A DNA stretch of 64,000 nt from Aaosphaeria pasadenensis. Taxonomy: Eukaryota; Ascomycota; Dothideomycetes; Pleosporales. Both the position numbers and the translations under genes were made by a program. The notes beneath the pieces are model-generated. The model worked only from the letters and a program-made list of their open reading frames with translations, was not told the origin of the DNA and made no database searches. Shown in pieces: positions 30,504 to 42,040 of the stretch. The DNA is taken from assembly GCA_022813625.1 (NCBI GenBank), contig JAKLMB010000012.1, forward strand, positions 682,001-746,000, written 5' to 3'. The number at the start of each line of letters is the position of its first letter. Within the stretch, counting starts at the first letter, position 1.

Positions 30504-31328
30504 GGGGTTGTGGGGTTGTGTATGATTATGGTATGGTGATGGGTTTGAGTTTCTGCGAGGCGTTTTGGTTGGAGTTAATGTTTTGATTTTACATGGTGGT
30601 GTTACGATATGGCGAGACGACGACGAAGAGTAATACCCAAGACGAACGAACACTACACCATAGAGCTAGATAAAGACTTAATACGGAGCGCAATTAATAA
30701 TGAACTTTTCAACTTAAACAAGCAAATATCCATTTACGTTATCACTGTGGTTTTTGTCATTTTCTCTTCTCCTTCTTCAACACTGATGACTGACCTAGAG
30801 AACTACGGTCACCCCCTTTAGTATTACGTTATCAGTCAAGGAGCTCGGGGATTTTGATATCTTCCTTGCCGCTGCGAGACCTACGTCTGAGTATAGAAGT
30901 ACATAGTACGTGTATCATTAGAAAATAGTACACAACAACAAGAGAATTAGCACTCGACTTGTTTCCCCACCCCCATTCATGTGAAGGGTATGGGAGGCAT
31001 ATATCAGCGTACAACACATATATAGTGCCGGGCTGTGGATGTCCGTGTCCACGGCGTGGCGTGTGTTTCTACTTCAAGACCAGCGCGTCGTGGATGGCTT
31101 CCTACTAAGTGTCGGTTTTTTGTCGATTTGCACGATGATTTCGGACGATTGATACATACTCTCCCATCGCGTCATCACTCACTCATCAATACAAACGTCA
31201 CATCACATCCCCCAACTTCACCCATCACCCACCACCACAAACCACAGATCAAAAGCTTAACAGTCAAAAAAATATTTAATAAATAGTTTACTCCAAATAT
31301 ACACATTATCGAATCGAATCCCCCCACC
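30504..31328. other. Convergent intergenic region MFS / NIPA
   Basis: The region is 825 nt of 3' flank. AATAAATAG at 31276-31284 (plus strand) is a candidate polyadenylation element. No gene is seen. Confidence 0.4.
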
Positions 31329-33708
31329 TCATCTCCTCCCACCGCTCTCCTCATCCTCCACCACATCCCCGGTACCAATCTCCCTCCTAATCCCCCTCCA
31401 CAGCTCCCCCAGCGTCCCACTAAGACTCCTCTTCCTGGTCGCAGTGGTGGTGTGACTAGGCACGTCGTCCGTCGCCGTGCGGCGCCGCTCGAGCGGCGAG
31501 TCGCACATTGCGTTTTCGTCGATCTCGCCTGCGCCGATGCCGAGGACTGATTCGCGGCGGCGGGTGGAGAAGGACGAGGAGGGGCCCGGGGTGGTGGGCG
31601 TGCGGAGCGAGGAGTTGCGTTTGAGGTCGGCGACCATTGTTGCTAGGGAGGCGGAGAGCGGGGAGGCGAGGAGGGGGCCTGGGATGGAGGAGCGCGGGTT
31701 GGAGAGGGCGGAGGAGGAGAGGGTTAGGAGGCGTTCGGCAGTGTCGCCTCTGCGGAGGCGGGGCGGGAGCGTGGATGGGGTCGTGGTGGTGAGGTGCGGG
31801 TCGGATGTCCCTCGTGTTGGGGTTTGAGGGAGTGGTGATGGTGTTGTTGATGTTAAGGGGAGGGTGGGAGTTGAGGTTGTGGCTTGTGGGAGGATGGCTT
31901 CCGAGGGGAGGACGGGGGTTGAGTAGGTTGAGGCGCGGTTTGAGAGGAAGGATGATGGTGGTGCTGGGCGGATTCCTGAGCCTGTGGATGGGCGACCTGG
32001 CGGCGTGCGAGGTGCTGGCGTCCATGGGTTTGCAGCGTGAGGTGGAGGAGTGGATGGGGAGGGCGTGGCGGGTGTGAATTGGATGTTTGCTTGTCCGTCT
32101 GTAGAGTTGTTCCTTGACGGGTGTTGGGAGGAGAAGGTGGAGTTGGAGCGCGCGATGTCGATGGGAGGGGACGATGCTCGCACGGTGGAGGTCCGTCGAC
32201 TGCTCGTTCCCGCCTTGTGTGCGTCGCCGTCGTCCAGTTCGTCGTGGTATCGCTCTTCCATGAGGTTGATGGCGTAGTCGGGTTCAGGCTCTCTGTCGTC
32301 GTCTTCCTCGTCGTCGTTCCGGCGTGTTCGCCCACTCGTAATGAGCCAGACACCCATGAACGTCAGGGCGCACCCTCCGACAAACTTCCCAGCGTCTCCT
32401 CCCGACGTCCGCTCAAAATCGCGGTAGAGGATCGCGGAACCGAGGATCACGGAGAGCGTAAACAGGACGAATTGCACAGGAATGACCTGCGTGGCGTCGA
32501 AGCGCTGGAGCGCCCGATTGATGTACTTGATCTGCATGACCGCCGTGAAGACCAACGTAGCGACCATGAGATACGTGACCGGGAAAGTGATCGCACGCCA
32601 GAGGGTGTACGAAAGCATGGAAGCGACTCCTTTCGTCGAAAGAGCCGTATAGCCACCTACACAAAAATAGTCAGCATATTGCCTTTTCTCAATATCAAAT
32701 CAAAGAATCAAACTCACCGAACAACCCCACCAACCCCAAATCAATCAAGATATTCTTCTCCCCATACCGATTACTCAAAACCGACAGGATAACAATAACC
32801 GCCGCCGTAACCCCCAAATACGTCTCAAACTCCCACGTCGTGATCAACCCCCAAATCTCATCGGGCCCCAACTTCGGATTATTATCACTCGCGGACAACA
32901 CCACCGTGACGGCTCCCCCAACCGCCACCAAAACCCCCAGCGCATCCCGGAGACGAAACGGCTCCTTGAGCATAAACGGCGCGATGATGCAATTCGAAAT
33001 GAGCGCGACGACGCCGAGCGGCGACACGATGGACGCAGGCGCGAACCCATACGCCAGGAAATTCCCCGCCTCGCCCGTCGTCATCATTATGATGCCCGCC
33101 CACCAGTACGGGCTCTTGAGGTACGACGTCTGCTTGTACGCCTCCTCCTCCCCCCCATCCTCCCCGCTCTCCCCCTCCGACGACTCACTCCCCCCCTCCT
33201 CGCCCACCGACTTCGAACTCCGCGTCCGGGCGCCTAACAACGGCGCCCGCTCCGTAACCTCATTCCCCCCCTCCTCCTCGTCTTCCTCGTCCTCCTCGAC
33301 AATCCCCGCGTCGCGATAACGTTTCCGAATCTTACTCCTACTGCTGTTTCTGCTGCGCCGCCGCTTCTTTCGCAGTTTCTCCTTCGCCTGCCACTCGCGC
33401 TCGATGCGTATGTGCGCGTACCGCTGCATGTTGAGCGCGAACGAGATGAGAATGTTGCCCACGATCGCGGTTATGATGCCGATGAGCGAGCTCCAGTTCT
33501 CCGGGTTGAGGTGGCCGGTTCCTCCTCCGCCGTTGCCGCCGCCAGTGCCATTGTGGGGGGTGTGTGAGAAAAGGGGGATTGTGTATGTGCTCGACGGTGT
33601 TGTTGTGGTGGAGGCGAGGAAGGTGGTGGGTAGTGATGATGCTGGACCTGCAGCGTGGTGGAGGAGGGCGAAGCTGGCGGAGGTGGAGTATGGCGATGGG
33701 AGAAGCAT
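31329..33708 (-). CDS. NIPA-like magnesium transporter (DUF803)
   Basis: Two exons, 33708-32718 and 32656-31329, encode 772 residues. The splice joins GLVGLFG to GYTALSTKGVASM, a conserved NIPA segment. About nine membrane segments are visible, starting with SSLIGIITAIVGNILISFALN. A 90-residue charged cytosolic loop (Glu/Asp/Ser-rich, RKKRRRSRNSSRSK) follows segment 1, longer than in animal NIPA. Next come GEAGNFLAYGFAPASIVSPLG and KEPFRLRDALG, both family hallmarks. The last 290 residues are a disordered Ser/Thr/Pro tail. NIPA proteins carry Mg2+ across plasma or endosomal membranes. The frame is open upstream of 33708 but without an ATG, so the Met beginning MLLPSPYSTSASF is taken as the start. 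Confidence 0.85.
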
Positions 33709-36367
33709 CTTGTGTGCTGCCCTCTCTGTGCGTGCGTTTTGTGTTCGTTTGTGGTATGTTGCGGCCACCTGCCTGCCTTCCAGCCTACTGCTGCTTGCGA
33801 TTCAAAGCGAGCGAGCGAGCGTGCGTGGGAGGGAGGGGGGACGGAAAGTGTGGCGCGCAGAGGCGGGTTTTTGTTATGCGAGACGAGGAGAGGAGGTGGT
33901 GAGGTGGTGGTGGTGCACGGGGATGATGTTCGGTCGTAGTGCTGGCTAGCTACGAGTGGCTAAGGTGAGGTAGCTAGCAGATAGTTGATGCGTATTCGTC
34001 GCCGTATATGAAGGCTTTGCGCTCGTTCGTCGTTCTTCGTAAAGATTGGATGGGGACGGTGGATACTGGATACTGGATAATGGGTGACTGGATAGGATTG
34101 TCGATGAGATGAGGTCGGGTACACCGGAGATAAATGTGGACGGGGGACGTCGGGTTTGGGTTAGGCCATGCTACGAGTAACAACTATGCTATGCTATCTG
34201 GTTATAAGTCCCGCAGCATAACCAATAATTGATTTCTTCTCTTTTTCTGCTCGAGTCGCGGTAGTTCGTTCGTTACTAGCTAGTCTCGTTCCTTCGATTC
34301 GTCCGTTGTCGAGAAAGCGGACGAGAGAAAAAACAAAAAGGAAGGAGAGTAGTGTTGATGGGCGTATTCCGTATGTAAGGAAACCAAGTACTTGAATCTC
34401 CCCGTACCATCCAAAAAAAGTCAGGCGAAAAGGTTTAGTTGTACTCCGCAGTCCAATGTATGTACCCACCCATGCATACATATACATCCATCCCATACAC
34501 AGTAATACCTACCCTCGCCTCGTAACGGGCTCACCCAGGCAAGAAAACCAAAACGCATACCCGTTCCGATCTCCCTCGCCCAAAGCTCCAAGCTCCAAGC
34601 GTAACACTCGCAACACAGCCAATCAAACTCCCCCTTCCCTCTCCGTGGCAGGGATTCCAAGCCTTGCCATGTTCGTAATGAGGCGTGGGAAGAGAGGCTG
34701 ACAGTGATGATGTTGGATTCGAAGATTCTCCGGTGGTTTTTGAAACTCGACATCTTGTGGGTTTAATAATAGATAGTAATTAATGCGCTTTGTACCTTTA
34801 TTCTATTCTGTTCTTCTACATACTCAATTCAACCCTCAAACTCACATTAACTTCCTACGAGGCGAGGTAGCTACGTTCAAAGTCCCCGCATGGAGGCAAG
34901 GTCACTCAACTACCCAAAAACAAGCCCGAGAAACCGTAAGTCACCGATGTCACCATGCATATGCCAGTCCACCTTTTCCATCCCCCCCCCAAGCTCTCCC
35001 CCAATCCAATCCGATCCCTTGCATTCCCCATCCCCGATGTCTTTTTGCTTGGGCACCGGGCCGAGTGCGCCAATTAGATGCGCTCGATTTTTGACTTTTG
35101 TGAGACGGGTCAACTATGTACATTACAGTAAGTAGAGTAGTGCGGAGCGGAGTATACTTGGGTACTGTGTACATTACCGGGGAATTTGGACGAGCTCTTG
35201 CTTGAACAGCGTGCACGAATAGCTAGGTGGGTGGGTGGATGGGTAGGTGAGGGACTTGTGTGCGGAGTACATACTCTGTATACTGCGGAGTTAGTGGCTT
35301 ACTTGTGAGAAAATTGATGCTGTGCTGCGCTTGCTGTACTGTTCGTCACTGGCGCCGAAATATCGATCGAAGTCGCGATAGTTGACGCTTTTCCTTTCAT
35401 AGTTCTCGTTCTCAATGGATTTACAAGGAATCTACAGAGCAGTTTTCAATTAAATATCTCAGTTCACTTCGAATGAAATCATTCATTTGGTACAACTCAA
35501 TTCAATTCAATCAATCGCATCACTCAATACCAAAGCATACACGGGGGGTTTCCTCAAAATCCCATTACTTTACAAAAGCTTCCCATAGACCTTTTTATAA
35601 TATCTAATCGTACATTCCCATCACCATCACCTCAGTCTCCCCCAAACCACCCCCTCACCCCCGACCTCCAACCCCGACACCCAAACCTTAACCTTTCCTC
35701 CACAAAACACACACTCCGCACCACTCGCAAGGGGGAAAGAAAGAAAAACAAAACCACGAAAAAGAGAGCCATGGAGGTGTCCTATCACGCGATGCAAGCG
35801 AGCGGTGCAGGCAAATACATAGCGCGTGACATTTTCCTCGATCCCAGGCTCTCCCGTTGTTGATCGTGGTGAGTGATTCTTGTTGCCCTTGCTTGTGGTG
35901 CGTGCGTGTGGGTGTTTGTGCGTACTTGGTTTTGAGGGGTGGTGGAGAAGGGGGATGGTGGGAAGGGAAGGGAAGGTGGGTTACTGTTGATGGTACTGCT
36001 TACCACCGCCGTACATGCTCTCGCTGCCTCTCATACCGTATTTTCGACGATTGCGATTCATGTCGCCGTTGTTGATTGATGAAAACCCCCTCTGACCCCC
36101 CGGTCCTCCATAGAAGGGAGGAAACTTCCGATTGAGGAAGCAAGTAGAAAATCCAAGGACACTTGCAAAAGAAAATCCCCCACCTTGCCAAAGTTCCTTT
36201 CCTTGATGCTTCCGATTGTTGTAACTGTGATTGAGAAAAAAAGAAAATAGCAAAAAAACAGAAGAAAGAACAGTATGCATCCAGAACGCCTCTGATGATG
36301 TCCCGAATTTTGGTTGTGTGTCCTGGTCGGTGCTCGGACGAGAAGAGTAAGTAGCCTGAGAAATCTA
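33709..36367. promoter_or_regulatory. Intergenic region, NIPA promoter and CBP80 3' flank
   Basis: The region is 2.66 kb. Both flanking genes are on the minus strand. 33709-33950 is G-rich on the plus strand, so pyrimidine-rich as the NIPA leader. Several short open frames (under 112 codons) show no domain. I see nothing else. Confidence 0.4.
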
Positions 36368-39215
36368 CTAGACGTCCAGTTCGATCTCGTCGCTGTTCTT
36401 GACGTTGGCGCCATTGCCAGCGGCATTGGTATCTTCGTCAACAGGGACAGGCTCGGGCTGTGCAGCGAGGTATTTGATCTTAGCATCTACCGCCTGTTCA
36501 CCAACGACCGACTCCTCGACCTGTGCCTTGCGCTGGAACACGGTGCGCCAGCGGACAGCCCAAGCGCGGACGTATTGGCCGTCCTCAGCGCTCAACTCGC
36601 CAGAAGATTCGCGCTCGATGAGTGTGTCGGCAGCTCCGGTAGCGACTCCAGAAAGTTGGTCGTCGATGTACTTGAAGAGCTCGCGGGCGCTCTCGCGGTC
36701 CTTAGTGAGGGTGGCTTCGACCATCTCGATCTGTTCCTGGGGCAGTCCTTTCTGGAAACGGGCGACGATGATCTGGCGGTTTCGGTTCGCGACCTTGCTC
36801 ATGGTGTTTGACACCATCTCGAACACCCAGCTCTTGGCCAGGACCTCGCCGGCACCGAGGAAGTCGCCAAGGGCCCACTGGACAACGGTGATAGGGGCGA
36901 GGATCTGGTAGTTGAGAAGAATGTCGATGATTCGCACAGCGACACCAGGTTGGTCCTTCCAGTAATCGACCACGCTTGCAACGATCTGGCGTCGAGCAGC
37001 ATCAGACTCGTTGGCGACAGACAAAAGGCGATCCTTGTTTCGTTCGATGCAGGACAGAACGTGGGACAGAGATTTAGCGCCCATGCGGCAGATTGAAGTG
37101 ACGAGTGCGTCAGTAGATGGCACAAGCACATCGGCGATGCCCTGCTCGACAGCCAAGGTATGGATCTTGTTGATGATTTCCTGAATGACCTCATCGGAGG
37201 CCTTTTTGCGAAGCTGGGTGATAAGTGCCTGACCTTCTTGAGAATACGGAGTACCTGTTCACTTGTCAGCATCGATTCATCGTTACCAAATTACAACCAA
37301 CATACTTGGATCGTCGTATTTGAAGTCAGGGCTGTTGTCCTCGTCAAGGCGATTAGGAATGAGGTAATGCATCTGCTCAGGGACAGTTGAGCGAATACGC
37401 TTAGCAAATGAGAGACGAATCTCCTTGTCGATCGCAGCAAGAATGTACGCCTTCTTTGGATGAAGATCAGATAGAGGAAGATCCTCAAGCCTAGCCTTTG
37501 TTAGTACTGAAAGAAAACGACGCGACAAGGTACTCACCATTCAGTCCAGCGCCACCTGAACTCAAAGTTACTCAAGTGATGGGTGAACCAATCCAAGAAC
37601 CTATTGACTAGCTCCAGATCCATAATGTCGATGTATTTGTAGACAGCGCGAATGGCTCGTCCGAGGGAAGGCGCAATGGCCGTGGGTGCAATCTTGCAAG
37701 CAGATGTGATGATGGAGTGGTAGAACACCAGCTTATGCTCTGGGGCAGGCAGCTTGAAGATCTGCGAGAAGATCGCGTCCATGATCACATCTTCAGGCTT
37801 GAATTGAGCCTTTTCCTCGTTCATCTCGCGCATCAACTCGAATGAAGTACTACGCTTGGCGAATACACCAACGGTCCAGTAGTTGTCGACTTCTATGAGC
37901 AATTTCGCAGCAGCATCTCTGTTGAAATGAAGCTGGTCAATGGTATCGACAATGGCATCGCGGAACAAGGATGATGCAATGTTCGTAATATCAGGAACCG
38001 TGACCAAATCTTGGGTGCCGTAGAGTGAGAGATAGGACTCCGGGAAGAGAGGGCGCGAGCCTGGGTTCATTGGAGAGGGGATCTCGATGGTGGGGAATGG
38101 GTGAGAAGCGGGAGCATCGGTCATGGTGTCCTCGCCCGCTTGCTTGCGAAGTCCCTCGCGGTCAAACTTGGGAAGAACGACGAGGGGCCAGCCGGTCTCG
38201 GCCTCGGTGGTGAGCTGTTGCTGAAGAAGACCAATAACGCTGTGGTATGCCAAAGGCTTCTCCTCGCTGTCGGGCAAGTAGGAGTGAATAAGTCCCTCCA
38301 TAGGAAGCATGTTGCTAGCGACGATGCCGGTGTTATCGAGGACGTCCTTAGCCTGAGATTCGAAAGCACTTCCAGAATATGCGAGAGCGTAGGGAATGGT
38401 CAAAAGGATGATCTTGACCAATTCAATTCCGACAACCTATGCCGTGTTAGCTTTGAGACCTTATGTTCTAGAAAATATCACCCTTACGTCGTTCTCGTTG
38501 GCACTCTGCAAGTCAACCACCGTGTCGAACAGCTGGTTCAGCAAAGTGAAGACTCCATCCCCGTCATAACGAGCCTGCAAGCAAGCAAGGAAGCGCAACA
38601 TGAGCTTAAATTCCTTCCAAAGACCCCCATTGAGGGCCTCTTGGGCACGCGACGAGACGCGCTTGAGCGCATCGGCCATGATCTCAGACTTCGCATCGTT
38701 GCCGTAGAAGATGACAGCTGCAACGAAGGGGATCTTCACTGGCTGCTCAAGGATACTGCATGCTATGTCAGCTTCACTTACACCCTATGGAATCGGGGGG
38801 TTATCCTACAGCTGAATGATGATGTCGAAGTAGTCGTTCCTGAGCCTTTCGTCGTCGTAGTTCTCAGCAAAAACCTTCGCGAGCTCGATGGCCTCATCCT
38901 GGGGAAGTTGCGCAGAGCCGGCGATGTTCAAGGTCATGCGGCGAAGTTTTGCGAAGGGAACTTCCTCGTAGCGGCGACGCGACGATGGATGGTCATCCGC
39001 GCCTCGTTGGCGCTGGGGAGGGCGGCGGCGGGGATCGTAGTGATAATCATCCTCATCTACAAAAAAAAAGTCCAATTAGTGAGAGTCCAAGTGAGGGAGA
39101 GGAGAAACCTTGACTTACCGTCGCGAGCACGCTTGCGGTTTCCGCCTCCTCGGTAGCCGTTGTTGTTGCGTCTGCGCCTGTCATTGTCATCATTTCTGAT
39201 GTCCATGTCTGCCAT
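36368..39215 (-). CDS. Nuclear cap-binding complex large subunit (CBP80)
   Basis: Six exons are inferred: 39215-39119, 39056-38810, 38755-38488, 38436-37538, 37490-37306 and 37254-36368. They give 860 residues from the start MADMDIRNDDND. A basic N-terminus (RRRRNNN, NRKRARD) fits the nuclear import signal of CBP80. The MIF4G-like helical domain follows: YDDERLRNDYFDIIIQLILEQPVKIPFVAAV, then LKLMLRFLAC-type and ELVKIILLTIPYAL segments. Two further helical domains continue to EIELDV at the end. CBP80 with CBP20 binds the m7G cap in the nucleus and assists splicing, export and the first round of translation. All five introns keep frame and join conserved sequence. The frame stays open for 201 codons upstream of the chosen Met; see the separate entry. 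Confidence 0.88.
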
Positions 39216-39818
39216 CGTGCCAACGACTTGAGCAAGCTCGAGCTCTGGACCGGACGGGTCTGGGTAAAGGGGAGCTTCACACGGCACTCGATCGGGGTCG
39301 ATGTAGGAAGTATGCCAGGACCTTGGGGCGAAGGGATGTCCTGTGTGGAATGCTCCTACACTCTGTGAGTTGAAATGACCAGGACGTCGAGGGAGTGGTT
39401 GAATGCGACGTTGGGGTTGGGAGCTAGAGAGTGTCAAGTCGCGACCGGGGAAGTAAAGGTGAGCTTGGGGGTCTTGGCGGTGATCGGTATCACGTGACCC
39501 TGGAGGCAGACTTCCTAATCGGGTTTCTGCGTTCACTTGCGGACTGGAGGTAGGATAGGGAGGTGGCCACATGCCTTGGACATTATTGAATTGTCCGAAA
39601 TATCCAGGAAAACCGGGTTGTGCAGGATATCCAGCCTGACCAAATTGACCAAATTGACCAAATTGAGGAAATTGAGGTTGTCCACCATAGGCAGGTTGAG
39701 GTTGACCTTGTCCAGTATACCCAGATTGAGGTCCTTCAGCATACCCATTTTGAGCTTGACCTTGTCCACCATGGGCATTTTGAGCTTCTCCAGGGTGCGT
39801 GTAAATTACTCCCTCCAT
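39216..39818 (-). other. In-frame Gln/Gly/Tyr-rich open stretch upstream of CBP80
   Basis: A 201-codon open stretch begins at an ATG at 39818 (MEGVIYTHPGEAQNAHGG) and runs into the CBP80 first exon without a stop. Its first 85 residues are rich in Gly, Gln, Tyr, Phe and Pro, with FGQFGQFGQ from a TTGACCAAA tandem repeat at about 39640-39665; this is prion-like composition. The rest is Pro/His/Arg-rich. It may be an N-terminal extension of CBP80, a separate upstream frame, or 5' untranslated sequence that happens to be open. Confidence 0.4.
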
Positions 39819-42040
39819 GTTGGAGTGGAATGGGTCACTGTCACGGTGAGATGCTATGGCTTTCTCTTTTAGTCTACTAGATCACGATGACGGTTTGGTT
39901 GGAGTCAAGTCACGGAGGGATGGAGACCATCATAGTGAACTGATGGAGAGCGAGATATGAAATGGGAAGCAAGAGACATGGTGGATGGATGACAGACGAT
40001 GAGAACGCGGGAGGAGGAGGTGGATGATGGGTTGGCAGCCCAGTGTGTAGGAGGGGAGAGTGAAAATGATACTTACGCAGAGTGATGTTGTCGTTGTGGT
40101 GTCGATGGCAAGTCTTGTTGCGAAGCTGGTCGTCTTGGAATAGGCTGCGTCGAGAAGTTGGCGATGGGGAAATGAAGGTCCTCGAAACCAGTGAGGATCT
40201 CCACCGACACCAAGAAACGCCGGAAGCTTTGAAGGTTGTTGAGTTCTCGTCTTGACGTTGGGAAGCGTGAAATTCTTAACGTCGTGTTGTTGAAAGCATA
40301 AACGTTGGTTAAACGACAACGAGCGTTGGAAAGGTTGTTAGGTGTTGAGAGAAGGAAGAATTGTTAGATGGTGGAGAGAAGAAGAAGAAGAGGAAGAGAG
40401 AGAGCCGGTACTCAGTTATATAGTTACCCAGGTAGGCGGCCACCTTTACCTGAGGAGCGCGTTTGTTTACCTCAGTGTCGAGGTGAAGTTGGAGCTCTCT
40501 TGCTCGCCGCTCTCTCGCTCGCTCTGATTGATCGCCTTCACTTCGACTGTACGTACCGCTTCCCTTCTCACCGCTCGTTTTGTGTTGCTGGAAGGGAAGT
40601 CTGTTGTATCAAGTGAGAGAGGTGGGAGTCAGTGAGTAAGAGAGAAACGAGTTTGACGTTTGTGATATCAGACGTGAAGTGGGTGCAAGGAACGTTTCGA
40701 TGTGAATTGGGTACACGTGATAGGCGATTGATAGGGTCTATTTACAGTGAGAGGAATAGAGGGCATGTAATGGGCCAGTCAATTGGTCTTTGCTGCAGTG
40801 GAAGCGGAAGTGGATCAGGAGTTTCGTTGTTGTTGTTGGGCGTACGAGCAAGGAGGGAGATAGATTCACAATGGAAAATATGTCTGGATGACAATGTCGA
40901 ACATCAATGGGCAAGGTGACAAGAGGCGTACAAGCTACAAGTGTGGATCCAAGTTCGACGAACCAAAGCGCTGTCGAGGTGAGTCTCAGAAATGGATGAT
41001 TGTTCACGCAAATGTGTCCCTTCAATTCGATTAGGAGTCATGTTCTGGCTCATCATGATACGTCGTCATTACCGTTGCCATCAAAGGAAAGGAGATTTCG
41101 TATGCCAGAAACAACCAAACTCCTATGAGAGACGAGACGAGAGACGATGAGACCACCACACATTGCAACATGGCACCAAAGCACCAAGCGAAAGAAAAGG
41201 ACAAGAGATGAGGGAGAAAGAGAGTCTACTTATCATGGAGAGCCAGCCCACCGTTGAAGGCCGAAGAAAATAAGATATGCCAGAGCCTGCGCCATTTGTA
41301 GTAGTAGCTATTTCCTCGCTTGCCTGCCTGACCCTTCTTCTGCCCCTGCTTTGACACAAAACATTTCTCGCCCTGACATTATCCAGGCCATCATTGCAGA
41401 TACCGATACCCGACTCAAGTAGCGACGCCGTGGTCTCTCCCACCGATAAAACGACGAAGCATCTGCAGCGACTGGAGAAGAGAGCCTTTTCGCCATCATT
41501 TGCAGCCAAACAATCAAATAGAAACATCCGCATGCAAGAGACACACCCTCAATGATGCGTACCAAATAGAAAAGAGAAACCGAACCCCGCCCGAAGATGT
41601 TTTGCCAGACGGTCCTTTGACTTTTATCGACCACCCCCAGTTTCTCCCCCGATCGCAACCATCTGCTCGTCGACCAATCCAGAGAAAACAAAAAGGGAGA
41701 AATGAAATACATCTACCGCGTCCGTCTGTAGCAAGCTTGAGGAGGCAGACGAGACTTCCGATTTCGAAGAATTCGAGAAAAACCAACCAGAGTCATTCTG
41801 GGGGCGTACGCATGGAATGACGTTCGTTCGTATCGTTTTCAGACGAGCACACAAATATTGCGGGGGAAGGGGGTTGGATTGTACATGTTGGCGTAGACCA
41901 CCGGGGAATAGGCGCCGTTGCAGAACTCTATGCAAGTTGTGCAATGTGCTGGCGGAACATCTTCGTCCATGAAGCGAGGAGAACAGATGCCGCGCCGCGT
42001 GAGGAGACGTTAATTCGTATCACGTTAACGCTTCGGGATC
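39819..42040. promoter_or_regulatory. CBP80 5' leader/promoter and GSK3 3' flank
   Basis: The region is 2.2 kb. On the minus strand, 39840-40640 is pyrimidine-rich, as in a leader. A strong donor (C|GTAAGT) lies at 40077/40076 on that strand, with acceptor candidates (TAG, CAG) at about 39850-39950, so a 5' UTR intron is likely. The open frame at 39930-40317 has no ATG start and no joint to the downstream frame free of stops through a good acceptor. From 40640 to 42040 I see no gene. Confidence 0.4.

Noticed and set aside
31715..31725. GGGTTAGG as a telomere-like repeat
   Set aside because: Single copy inside the NIPA gene; no tandem array anywhere in the window.
38101..39156. 351-codon plus-strand open frame
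   Set aside because: Antisense to CBP80 and crossing its introns; no domain.
39930..40317. Minus-strand frame as an upstream CBP80 coding exon
   Set aside because: It has no ATG start, and joining it through the donor at 40077 to any good acceptor meets a stop before the CBP80 frame.
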